DNA from: an uncultured Porphyromonas sp.
GTDB lineage: Bacteria; Bacteroidota; Bacteroidia; Bacteroidales; Porphyromonadaceae
Assembly: GCA_945875135.1 (NCBI GenBank)
Contig: CAMCJO010000115.1
Location: 1 to 7,062, forward strand
Length of the DNA stretch: 7,062 bases
Direction of reading: 5' to 3'
The notes beneath the pieces are model-generated. The model was given only the letters and a program-made list of their open reading frames with translations, was not told the origin of the DNA and made no database searches. Positions within the stretch are counted from its first letter, which is position 1; every line of letters starts with the position of its first letter. Shown piece by piece: positions 1-6,930 of this stretch. The position numbers and the translations under genes were made by a program.

Positions 1-157
1 GAGTTCAAGAAGGCGTTTTGCTCAAAAGGGGGGCTTGGAAATCAAAAATAGAAAGTCCAACCGCTTCAATTCTATGGTTGAGTCCCCTTGGTATGCCCTT
101 TCTGACTTTTATCGGACAGCAATAATTCATTATCAAGTCAAGAGAGCATGCTGCTAA
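1..157. other. Unassigned left-edge segment, possibly the end of a mobile element
   Basis: No convincing gene is visible here. The minus-strand open frame across 5-262 has no recognisable domain and runs antisense to the better-supported gene remnant at 126-338. The plus-strand frame from base 2 to a TAA at 155-157 is open with no start in view and reads like translated non-coding DNA. The block ends about where the neighbouring small gene becomes recognisable, as expected if something inserted into or replaced its 5' end. The stretch around 104-118 (CTTTTATCGGACAGC) reminds me of terminal regions of Bacteroidetes insertion sequences, but that is memory only. No terminal inverted repeat or target duplication can be shown, because the other end would lie outside the window. 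Confidence 0.25.
43..50 (-). promoter_or_regulatory. Candidate Bacteroidetes -7 box firing out of the left edge
   Basis: On the minus strand these bases read TATTTTTG, an exact match to the Bacteroidetes -7 consensus TAnnTTTG. A TTG lies 16 bases upstream, shorter than the usual spacing of about 19-21, so the -33 part is poor. It would transcribe leftward out of the window, for example into a transposase or another gene beyond base 1. An eight-base box with four fixed positions is common by chance, so confidence is low. Confidence 0.25.
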
Positions 158-338
158 CACTGACCGTCTAGACAGTTGGATCAACAACTTCATCGCCGAG
201 AATAATATAGAGGTCATCGATATCAAGTACTCCACAGCTATCTTTGGAGGTGGACAAGGCACTATCCTCTCTAACTGGGTGCCCTCAGCAATGCTGATCT
301 ACAGAGAGAGGGAGACAAGCGAGACTGAAGAAGAGTAA
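126..338 (+). pseudogene. 3' remnant of a small gene, Cse60-like protein
   Basis: An open plus-strand frame of 70 codons ends in TAA at 336-338. An in-frame TAA lies at 123-125, and no ATG, GTG or TTG occurs before the conserved-looking part, so the normal start is missing. The readable protein has an amphipathic stretch (DRLDSWINNFIAENN), a strand with IEVIDIKY, a loop containing GGGQG, a second strand with SAMLIY, and an acidic tail ending ETEEE. The order 'short helix, hhDIKY, loop, SAMhhY' resembles the small Cse60/DUF2758 family, first known from Bacillus sporulation and of unclear role elsewhere. That assignment is pattern recall, not a search. An intact member would need perhaps 10-20 more residues at the front, which fits loss of the 5' end at a junction near 140-160. 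It converges on recG. A non-canonical ATT start or a sequencing error could rescue it, but neither is shown. Confidence 0.5.
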
Positions 339-469
339 CCTGCTCTTTGTGGTCTGTTGAGATGTATGGAGATTGCAGAGAGATGCTCAGTGTATCAGAG
401 CTCACGCTTTGTAGTCTGCTATATTACCTTTGCAGAGTCAATTAACTAGGCTTTGCTCTCGATTGGCAT

Positions 470-499
470 CCCAGGCACCTTTAATTAATGGGTGCTGGG
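470..499 (-). terminator. Hairpin just after the recG stop, possible terminator
   Basis: The arms CCCAGGCACC (470-479) and GGTGCTGGG (491-499) pair over nine base pairs with one bulged G. The 11-base loop is AT-rich. The hairpin starts three bases beyond the recG stop codon and lies between recG and the convergent gene remnant. Neither strand has a T-run after the stem, so it is not a classical intrinsic terminator. It could still end or stabilise the recG transcript. The rest of the 339-501 gap shows no gene or clear signal. Confidence 0.35.
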
Positions 500-501
500 G
501 A

Positions 502-2595
502 TTAGCTGATTTGTCCCCAGTGGTGGGCGTTGGGGTGGATGCGCTCGAGGTTGATGCGGTAGAGCTCTGTGTCGGGTTTGTCGAGGAGCGGACTGTAGTC
601 GAGGAGGTAGTTGACATCTACTCGTGTGAGGGCGAGGAGGTTGTAGTCGGCCACGGGATCGGCTATGCTGATGCCCGCTAGGGTGCCACTCTGTCGTGTC
701 CCCTCCATCTGTCCGAAGCCACGTAGGCGCATATCCTCTTCCGCTATCTTGAAGCCGTCTTGCGTGGCAACCATCGTGTCGATGCGTTGCTTGGCATCGC
801 CCTGCAGGTCATCGGGCGTGACGAGGAGGCAGTAGCTCTTGTCGCCACCACGCCCTACACGTCCCCGCAGCTGATGTAGCTGTGCCAGTCCGAAGCGCTG
901 CGCATCGTTGATCACCATGACCGTAGCGTTTGGCACGTTGACGCCCACCTCGATGACGGTCGTTGCAAGCAGTATCGGCACCTCACCCGAGGCAAAGCGT
1001 TCCATCTGCTCCGCCTTGTCCTCGGCACTGAGTCGTCCGTGAACGTAGACGACTCGCTCTTCGCCAAAGTGCTCTACGTACTCCTTGTAGCCCAGCTCTA
1101 GATTGGCAAAGTCAGACTCTTCGGTTCCCTCGATCATAGGGAAGACAACGTAGATCTGTTGTCCACGATTGATCGTTTCGTTGATGAGGTTGTAGAGTGT
1201 TTCTTTCTTCTTTTCTGCTATCTGGACGGTCGTGATCGGTTTGCGCCCAGGGGGCATCTCGTCTATGACCGAGACATCGAGGTCGCCATACATGGTCATG
1301 GCTAGGGTGCGGGGAATCGGGGTGGCGCTCATGACGAGGATGTGGGGAAGTGTCAGGACGTTCTTGCCCCAGAGCTTGGAGCGCTGGGCTACGCCAAAGC
1401 GGTGCTGCTCGTCTATGACCGCCATGCCGAGCTTGCGAAAGGCGACCCGCTCCTCTAATATAGCGTGTGTGCCGATCAATATGGAGAGGCTGCCATCGGC
1501 TAGGGCCGACAGGGTCTCACGTCGCTCTCTCGTCTTGCTACTCCCCGTGAGAAGTGCTATGGATACATCCAGTCCCTCAACGAACTCAGAGATGGTCTCG
1601 TAGTGCTGCTGCGCTAGGATCTCCGTCGGGGCGAGCATGCAGGCTTGGTAGCCGTTGTCTACGGCTAGGAGCATGGCAAAGAGTGCGATGAGAGTCTTGC
1701 CACTGCCCACGTCCCCCTGTATGAGGCGATTCATCTGTGCACCCGAGAGGGTGTCTCGACGTATCTCACGGAGGACCCGCTTTTGCGCTCCCGTGAGGTC
1801 GTAGGGGAGTGCGTAGTATAGTCCGTTGAAGAGCTTGCCCACCTGATCTAAGCGGTAGCCCTCGTAGCGCATACGCTGCATGACGGCTAGGCGACGCAGG
1901 TAGAGGTTGAGGTAAAAGAGTTCGTCGTACTTCAGTCTGAACTTAGCCACCTGCGCCTGCTCGACACTCTGCGGGTGATGGATCCATCTGATAGCCGTCT
2001 GGAGAGGTGCTAGATGGCGGTGCGCTATGAGAGGCTCGGAGAGCGTCTCGGGGATGGAGAAGTAAGGGCTCTGTAGGAGCTGGTCGATGTAGCGCCCTAA
2101 GAAAGCGGAATCGATGCGGGCGCGTTTGAGTCGCTCGGTGGTTCGGTAGATCGGTTGGTACCCACCGACGGATGGGCTTGGCTTGTCTGCGGGTTTGATC
2201 TCTGGATGTGTGATCTGTAGCTGATTGTTGAAGAGCTGTAGCTTGCCGTAGACGATATATTTGCAGCCCGGGGTGAGCGCACGCTGGATGTAGTTGTGCC
2301 CTTTGAACCAAACCAATAGTAGCTCTCCCGTGTCATCCATAAGGCGTGCCGAGAGACTGCTCTTGCGTCCCAGAGAGGGTGCGCTAAAGGGCTGTAAGAT
2401 CCCCTGGACCTGTACCTCTGACATAGAGGGTGTGAGTGCACCTATGGGATAGATGACCCGACGATCAGCGTAGCGATAGGGGATGTAGTAGAGCAGATCC
2501 CGATAGGTGTGTAGATCCAGCTCTTCGGCTATTAGCTGCGCCCGCTTGGGGCCCAGTCCAGGCAAATCTGCTAGGGGTGTGGTCAGGAAGCTCAT
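502..2595 (-). CDS. recG: ATP-dependent DNA helicase RecG
   Basis: RecG is a cytoplasmic superfamily-2 helicase that remodels stalled replication forks, Holliday junctions and R-loops. At 697 residues it has normal full length. The first ~40 residues include the helix-hairpin-like LPGLGPKRA. The OB-fold wedge that splits the fork lies around 60-132. Helicase motifs follow in order: Walker A GDVGSGKT (294-301), LAPTEILAQQ (321-330), DEQH (395-398), SAT (423-425), and QLRGRVGRG (575-583). The RecG-specific TRG region is at 613-637 and ends GTRQSG. Within it the usual RGPGE reads RGFGQ, a small departure from the commonest form. The ATG at 2593-2595 starts at the expected MSFLTTPLADLPGLG; there is no Shine-Dalgarno sequence, as is usual in this phylum. 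It follows ispD by 28 bases and is the last gene of the row. Function is secure from motifs and length. Confidence 0.97.
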   Translation of the reverse strand: MSFLTTPLADLPGLGPKRAQLIAEELDLHTYRDLLYYIPYRYADRRVIYPIGALTPSMSEVQVQGILQPFSAPSLGRKSSLSARLMDDTGELLLVWFKGHNYIQRALTPGCKYIVYGKLQLFNNQLQITHPEIKPADKPSPSVGGYQPIYRTTERLKRARIDSAFLGRYIDQLLQSPYFSIPETLSEPLIAHRHLAPLQTAIRWIHHPQSVEQAQVAKFRLKYDELFYLNLYLRRLAVMQRMRYEGYRLDQVGKLFNGLYYALPYDLTGAQKRVLREIRRDTLSGAQMNRLIQGDVGSGKTLIALFAMLLAVDNGYQACMLAPTEILAQQHYETISEFVEGLDVSIALLTGSSKTRERRETLSALADGSLSILIGTHAILEERVAFRKLGMAVIDEQHRFGVAQRSKLWGKNVLTLPHILVMSATPIPRTLAMTMYGDLDVSVIDEMPPGRKPITTVQIAEKKKETLYNLINETINRGQQIYVVFPMIEGTEESDFANLELGYKEYVEHFGEERVVYVHGRLSAEDKAEQMERFASGEVPILLATTVIEVGVNVPNATVMVINDAQRFGLAQLHQLRGRVGRGGDKSYCLLVTPDDLQGDAKQRIDTMVATQDGFKIAEEDMRLRGFGQMEGTRQSGTLAGISIADPVADYNLLALTRVDVNYLLDYSPLLDKPDTELYRINLERIHPNAHHWGQIS

Positions 2596-2623
2596 AGCAG
2601 TGTGGACAGAGAGAGGGAACAGC

Positions 2624-3373
2624 CTATCTACTCGAGAGTAGTCTCTCGGTGAGGCGTAGACGCTCTTGACGAGATGTGGTCAGGATATGCTCGCCCCAGT
2701 AAAGCTGGTCGGGTGTGGTGATCTTGATATTCTCCGTGGTGTCCGGGACCAGTGCTAGGTCGCTATAGAGCTGGTCATAGACAGAGCAGTCGTCGGTGAA
2801 GCTCTCCTGAAAGGGCTGCTGGTAAGCCTCCTTGATGCGCTCGGACCAGAAAACCTGTGGCGTACGAACCAAGCGGTAGATGCTGCGATTTACAGCTTGC
2901 GAAGGCTGTTGCTCGCCCTCATCGGGTAGATAGCGCAAGCTCTCTGTGAGCTCTAGGACAGGTACCGCTGCGCCCACGCGCTGCGCCTCCTCGTAGCATT
3001 TGTCCACCACCTTGCTAGAGACAAAGGGTCGTACCGCATCATGTATACCGACGAGTACTCCGTCAGGTACGACACGTAGAGCTCTCTGGACTGTGTCAAA
3101 GCGTGTTTTCCCAGCGACAGTTAGATAGACACGATCAGCAAGCCCCATCGTCTGGAGCATATCCTCGACGATGATACGGTAGTCGTATGATATGCCAAGT
3201 ACGATGTAGTCCACATGCTTAGCCAGAGCCTCTATGGTGTGCTGGAGGATTGTTTTGCCTCCCAGCTTGATGTATTGCTTGGGCAGATCAGCTCCCATAC
3301 GAACGCCCGACCCTCCAGAGGGGATGATGAGATACCTTTTAGTATGATCTGACGCAGTTATTGCTTGCTCCAT
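2624..3373 (-). CDS. ispD: 2-C-methyl-D-erythritol 4-phosphate cytidylyltransferase IspD
   Basis: IspD joins CTP and 2-C-methyl-D-erythritol 4-phosphate to form CDP-ME and pyrophosphate, the third step of the MEP route to isoprenoids (quinones, undecaprenyl carrier). The 249 residues form one nucleotidyltransferase domain of normal size. The CTP loop is PSGGSGVRMG (18-27) followed by PKQY (31-34). R25 and K32 match the E. coli catalytic Arg20 and Lys27. Other family signatures are KTRFDTVQ (89-96), HDAVRP (111-116; D112 matches Asp106), VNRS (161-164; R163 matches Arg157), RTPQVF (170-175), TDDCSV (193-198) and ENIKITTP (214-221; K217 matches Lys213). Those correspondences come from my own alignment from memory. 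The loop at 149-158 is slightly longer than in E. coli. The N-terminus has about 10 residues before the first strand, and the ATG at 3371-3373 is the only good start. It lies 27 bases after der and 28 before recG. Confidence 0.95.
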   Translation of the reverse strand: MEQAITASDHTKRYLIIPSGGSGVRMGADLPKQYIKLGGKTILQHTIEALAKHVDYIVLGISYDYRIIVEDMLQTMGLADRVYLTVAGKTRFDTVQRALRVVPDGVLVGIHDAVRPFVSSKVVDKCYEEAQRVGAAVPVLELTESLRYLPDEGEQQPSQAVNRSIYRLVRTPQVFWSERIKEAYQQPFQESFTDDCSVYDQLYSDLALVPDTTENIKITTPDQLYWGEHILTTSRQERLRLTERLLSSR

Positions 3374-3400
3374 GTTTATAGTAGGTGGTGAAGAGGAGGG

Positions 3401-4711
3401 TTACTTCTCTCTGAGGAAGATGTTGATAGGAGTCCCGCAGAAGTCCCAGTTCTTACGAATTTGATTTTCGAGAAAACGCTTGTACGGCTCGCGTACCCAT
3501 TGGGGCAGATTCGCATAAAAAGCAAAAGACGGGACCGCCGTGGGGAGCTGCTGTACGAACTTGATCTTGATGTACTTCCCCTTGATAGAGGGTGGAGGAG
3601 TCTTCTCGATCAGCGGGAGTAGCACTTGGTTGAGCTGGTGCGTCGGGATGCGTGTCGAGCGCATATCGTAGACATGCTGTGCCGTCTCGATGACCTTGAG
3701 GATGCGCTGCTTATTGAGTGCCGAGATGAAGATAATCGGGAAGTCGGTAAAGGGGGCAAATCGTGCACGGATCGCCTCCTCCATAGTGCGCTGCACGGGT
3801 GTGCTCTTGTCCTCGACTAGGTCCCACTTATTGACGCAGACGACCAGCCCCTTGCTGTTGCGCTGGATCACCCGAAAGATGTTGGCATCCTGAGCCTCTA
3901 TACCTCTCGTAGCATCGATCAGCATGATGCATACATCGGCATTTTCGATAGCACGGATAGCACGGATTACGGAGTAGTACTCGAGGTCTTCGTTGACCTT
4001 GCCCTTCTTGCGGATGCCCGCTGTATCAACGAGGTAGAAGTGCTGGTTGAACTTATCGTACTCCGCAAAGATGCTGTCACGCGTCGTGCCCGAGCGGTCG
4101 GTGACGATGTTGCGCTCCTCGCCGATGAGTGCGTTCAGGAGCGAAGACTTACCCGCATTTGGTCTGCCCACGATGGCAAAGCGGGGTAGCTCAAGGAGAG
4201 GCTCATGATTGCCCTCCTTAGGGAGTAGCTCTAAGATATGGTCGAGGAGGTCGCCCGTCGAGGAGCCGTTGATCGCTGAGATAGGGTAGGGGTCGCCAAT
4301 ACCTAGGGAGTAAAACTCCGCCGCGTCGTTGTGCTGGGTGAAGTTGTCCGCCTTGTTGGCCACCAGTATGACAGGCTTGTTGGTCTGTCGGAGCATCAGA
4401 GCTATCTCGTCGTCTAGATCGGTCACGCCGTTGAGTATGTCCACGAGAAAGAGGATCAGGTCAGCCTCTTCGACCGCTATGCGCACCTGCTTATTGATCT
4501 CCTCCTCAAAGACATCATCACTGCGCAAGACCCATCCGCCCGTGTCTACAATCGAAAAGGTACGCTCGCACCAAGTGACGTGGCCATACTGTCGGTCACG
4601 TGTCGTACCCGCCTCCTCTGTGACGATTGCTTGGCGGGAGCGAGTCAGACGGTTGAAGAGGGTACTCTTGCCCACGTTGGGGCGTCCTACGATGGCTACT
4701 AGATTACTCAT
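3401..4711 (-). CDS. der: Ribosome biogenesis GTPase Der (EngA)
   Basis: Der is an essential GTPase with two G domains in tandem that acts in maturation of the 50S ribosomal subunit. The 436 residues match the usual length. G domain 1 shows GRPNVGKS (9-16), AGTTRD (34-39), DTGG (56-59), NKAD (119-122) and SAI (145-147). G domain 2 shows GRPNAGKS (182-189), SGTTRD (207-212), [11 protein letters not shown] (229-239), NKWD (294-297) and SAL (330-332). The KH-like RNA-binding domain fills about 352-436 and ends in the typical [16 protein letters not shown]. Both G domains have all five G motifs, so both should bind and hydrolyse GTP. The ATG at 4709-4711 puts the first P-loop at the expected distance. 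It is preceded by a 76-base AT-rich gap after era and followed 27 bases later by ispD. Identity is secure. Confidence 0.97.
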   Translation of the reverse strand: MSNLVAIVGRPNVGKSTLFNRLTRSRQAIVTEEAGTTRDRQYGHVTWCERTFSIVDTGGWVLRSDDVFEEEINKQVRIAVEEADLILFLVDILNGVTDLDDEIALMLRQTNKPVILVANKADNFTQHNDAAEFYSLGIGDPYPISAINGSSTGDLLDHILELLPKEGNHEPLLELPRFAIVGRPNAGKSSLLNALIGEERNIVTDRSGTTRDSIFAEYDKFNQHFYLVDTAGIRKKGKVNEDLEYYSVIRAIRAIENADVCIMLIDATRGIEAQDANIFRVIQRNSKGLVVCVNKWDLVEDKSTPVQRTMEEAIRARFAPFTDFPIIFISALNKQRILKVIETAQHVYDMRSTRIPTHQLNQVLLPLIEKTPPPSIKGKYIKIKFVQQLPTAVPSFAFYANLPQWVREPYKRFLENQIRKNWDFCGTPINIFLREK

Positions 4712-4787
4712 AGCTTGATATCTCTTAATAGACTATGTCAGTCTGCTTAGTATATAAATAGGTGCGTCAAAAAAACAGTATCAACGG
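4712..4787 (-). promoter_or_regulatory. AT-rich era-der gap, possible weak terminator and internal promoter
   Basis: This 76-base gap is the longest inside the gene row. Read on the minus strand, a small hairpin (arms GGCTA and TAGCC, loop 7) spans plus-strand 4786-4802 across the end of era. Ten bases further on is a run of seven T. The distance is too long for a textbook intrinsic terminator, but partial termination is possible. The T-run ends in TTTG, which could serve as a -33 element. The following TATTTATATACTAAG is AT-rich but matches TAnnTTTG poorly. A separate promoter for der, ispD and recG is therefore possible but not demonstrated. Confidence 0.2.
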
Positions 4788-5708
4788 CTAGATGTCATAG
4801 CCAAACTGTGTCAATGCTTGATCGCTCTGACGCCAATCCTTATCCACACGAACCAATAGTGTCAGGTGGATATGCTTGTCAAAGAATCGCTCTAGATCCT
4901 TTCGTGCCGAGATGCCGAGACGCTTGATGGCGGAGCCTTTGTGCCCAATGATGATCCCCTTTTGCGACTCACGCTCTACGAGAATCACGCAGCGCATGTC
5001 GATTCGGTCGGGACTCTCGACAAACTCCTCCACGACGACCTCCACAGCGTACGGCACCTCTTGGTGATAGTACTGGAGAGCCTTCTCGCGGATGATCTCC
5101 GAGACGAAGAAGCGTGCTGGCCGATCGGTCAGCGCGTCCTGCTCGAAGTAAGGCGGCGACACGGGGAGCAGCTCCTCAATGCGCTTCTTGAGCGGAGCTA
5201 GGTTAAACTGCCTCAGAGCCGACACTGGGATAATTTCCGCCTGTGGTATGATGCCGTGCCAGTAGTCGACTAGCTCCTCCAGATGCTTCTGGTCTGTTAG
5301 GTCTACCTTATTAATGACCACGATGATCGGGCAGGAGAGTCGCTGTACACGCTCCACGAAGTCGTGATGCTTGTCTCGCTCCTCCATCGTGTCGGTGACG
5401 TAGAGTAGCAGATCAGCATCCTCTAGAGCTTGCTCCGAGTAGGCGCGCATACGCTCCTGCAGCTTGTAGCTAGGCTGTAGCACCCCAGGCGTATCGCTGT
5501 AGACCACCTGCATCTGTTCGCTATTGACAATGCCTAGGATGCGGTGTCGCGTCGTCTGCGCCTTGCTCGTGATGATCGAGATGCGCTCTCCGACCAGGTA
5601 GTTCATCAGCGTCGACTTACCCACATTAGGGTTGCCGACGATGCTCACGAAGCCGCTCTTGTAGCCCTCTGGTAAGGGCTTACCGGCGAGGTGCTGTAGC
5701 TCCGTCAT
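4788..5708 (-). CDS. era: GTPase Era, 30S ribosome assembly factor
   Basis: Era binds GTP and the 3' end of 16S rRNA and checks late maturation of the 30S subunit; it is normally essential. The 306 residues show GNPNVGKS (25-32), QTTRHRI (51-57, switch I), DTPG (72-75), NKVD (133-136) and SAL (163-165). A C-terminal KH domain follows with [13 protein letters not shown] (253-265) and the usual ending KDWR...FGY. As I recall, Bacteroidetes Era usually starts one or two residues before the SGFV strand. Here about 16 extra residues ([16 protein letters not shown]) precede it. No ATG, GTG or TTG codon lies between the ATG at 5706-5708 and that strand, so the extension is likely real. Its first codons lie inside the end of fabH (29-base overlap), so translation is probably coupled. 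Identity is secure; the N-terminal extension is the only unusual point. Confidence 0.96.
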   Translation of the reverse strand: MTELQHLAGKPLPEGYKSGFVSIVGNPNVGKSTLMNYLVGERISIITSKAQTTRHRILGIVNSEQMQVVYSDTPGVLQPSYKLQERMRAYSEQALEDADLLLYVTDTMEERDKHHDFVERVQRLSCPIIVVINKVDLTDQKHLEELVDYWHGIIPQAEIIPVSALRQFNLAPLKKRIEELLPVSPPYFEQDALTDRPARFFVSEIIREKALQYYHQEVPYAVEVVVEEFVESPDRIDMRCVILVERESQKGIIIGHKGSAIKRLGISARKDLERFFDKHIHLTLLVRVDKDWRQSDQALTQFGYDI

Positions 5709-6702
5709 AGCCCCAGACTAGATAGACAGCTCCCCACGTGTACCCAGCACCGAAGGAGCTTAGGATGAGCTTGTCGCCCTTCTTGAGCTTAGGCTCATAC
5801 TCCCAGAGACAGATAGGTATCGTGGCGGAGGATATGTTGCCATACTTCTCGATCGTGACCATCACCTTGTCCATCGGCACGTCGGTGTACTCCGAAACCG
5901 CCTGGATGATACGCATATTAGCTTGGTGAGGTACGACCCAAGCGACATCATCGTTGGTCAGATGGTTGCGCTTCATCACCTCACGGCTCACACGAGCCAT
6001 GTCGAGGACCGCATTCTTAAAGACATGCTGCCCCTCCTGATAGACGAAGTGCTCACGGCGTGCGACCGTCTCTGCCGTGGCGGGACTAGCCGATCCGCCC
6101 GACTTCATGATCAGGTGCGAGCGACCATTGCCGTCGGTCTTGAAGAGAGCATCCTGTACGCCTAGCGAAGTATCTTCCGTACGCTCCAGGAGAACGCAGC
6201 CCGAGCCATCACCAAAGAGCGGACTCGTCTGGCGGTCTGTGTAGTCAATTGCTGCGGACATCTTCTCCGTAGCCACTACGATCAGACGCTTGTACTGTCC
6301 TGAGCGAATGAAGTTGGCACCCGTCTCTAGCGCGTAGAGCCAGCTAGGGCAGGCCGAGTTGATATCAAAGGTAAAAGCGTGTCGGCAACCAGTCTCAAAG
6401 GCTACGATCGAAGAGGTCGAGGGAAAGTGGTAGTCGGCCGTATTCGTCGCTAGTATGATACCCTCCACTGAGAGCGGGTCTATACTCCACCGCTCCAACA
6501 TTTGGCGAACAGCTTGGATAGCTAGGTAGGATGCGCCGAGGCTCTTGTCCTTGAGTATGCGGCGCTCCTTGATGCCTACACGTGTCATAATCCACTCGTC
6601 GGTGGTGTCGACCATCTGCTCTAGGTCGGCATTAGTCAGTCGATCCTCTGGTAGGTAAGCACCTACGGCAGTGATCATCGCATTGTATTGGGTCGAAATC
6701 AT
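5680..6702 (-). CDS. fabH: Beta-ketoacyl-ACP synthase III (FabH)
   Basis: FabH starts type II fatty-acid synthesis by condensing an acyl-CoA primer with malonyl-ACP. The thiolase-fold protein has 340 residues from the chosen start. The Cys-His-Asn triad is C118 (SACPSW, 117-121), H259 (VPHQAN, 257-262) and N289 (YGNISSAT, 287-294). VDTTDEWI (31-38), [10 protein letters not shown] (41-50), FGDGSG (163-168) and FGAGYTWG (317-324) are also typical. The loop after the catalytic Cys reads PSW where most family members have SGF or AGF. The start at 6700-6702 places [11 protein letters not shown] as in other family members. An upstream ATG at 6760-6762 would add 20 residues ([10 protein letters not shown]...) that look like translated leader DNA, so it was not chosen. 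The 3' end overlaps era by 29 bases. It is the first gene of the row, so the promoter should lie in 6703-6930. A FabH paralogue with altered primer preference is an alternative to the housekeeping enzyme. Confidence 0.93.
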   Translation of the reverse strand: MISTQYNAMITAVGAYLPEDRLTNADLEQMVDTTDEWIMTRVGIKERRILKDKSLGASYLAIQAVRQMLERWSIDPLSVEGIILATNTADYHFPSTSSIVAFETGCRHAFTFDINSACPSWLYALETGANFIRSGQYKRLIVVATEKMSAAIDYTDRQTSPLFGDGSGCVLLERTEDTSLGVQDALFKTDGNGRSHLIMKSGGSASPATAETVARREHFVYQEGQHVFKNAVLDMARVSREVMKRNHLTNDDVAWVVPHQANMRIIQAVSEYTDVPMDKVMVTIEKYGNISSATIPICLWEYEPKLKKGDKLILSSFGAGYTWGAVYLVWGYDGATAPRR

Positions 6703-6930
6703 GTACTGTTTGAAACTACTCGGAAATGGTATTCGGTCGCTAAGGTAATAAAAATCGACCAACGAACGTACATCTAGCTCGAAAGATCTCAGCCATTGCT
6801 CGCGTAGAGTGACTCGACAAATCGGTCTAGTTGACTGTTTATCAGGTCAATGTAACCGCTTAGTCTCCTCTAGTCGGATAAGCAGCTCGGTGGATTATGG
6901 CAGGCCCCTCCGTCAGCGCTTCCGATTTCC
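6703..6930 (-). promoter_or_regulatory. fabH leader and likely promoter region
   Basis: This stretch lies between the tandem repeat array and fabH and holds no gene I can support on either strand. The best promoter-like box on the minus strand is TACCTTAG (plus-strand 6740-6747), seven of eight letters of a TAnnTTTG match. It would give a leader of about 30 bases if translation starts at 6702. No TTG sits 19-21 bases upstream, so the -33 element is weak. The box lies between short inverted arms GGTCG (6735-6739) and CGACC (6756-6760), which could be an operator or chance. No Shine-Dalgarno sequence precedes the ATG. Confidence 0.3.

Noticed and set aside
35..80. Short inverted repeats TTGGA/TCCAA and CAACC/GGTTG
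   Set aside because: Five-base arms with long loops are expected by chance and do not sit at a visible element boundary.
5..262. 85-residue minus-strand open frame
   Set aside because: No recognisable domain, and it lies antisense to a better-supported plus-strand gene remnant.
345..420. Imperfect direct repeat CTTTGTGGTCTGTTG / CTTTGTAGTCTGCTA
   Set aside because: Twelve of 15 matches once in a short non-coding gap is weak, and no mobile element or binding-site logic goes with it.
1943..2441. Two minus-strand frames of 122 and 114 residues inside recG
   Set aside because: They are alternative-frame shadows of a full-length, motif-complete recG and have no domain of their own.
6703..6762. 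Twenty-residue N-terminal extension of FabH from the ATG at 6762
   Set aside because: The residues do not resemble FabH N-termini, the DNA is AT-rich and contains the best promoter-like box, and the ATG at 6702 gives the expected start.
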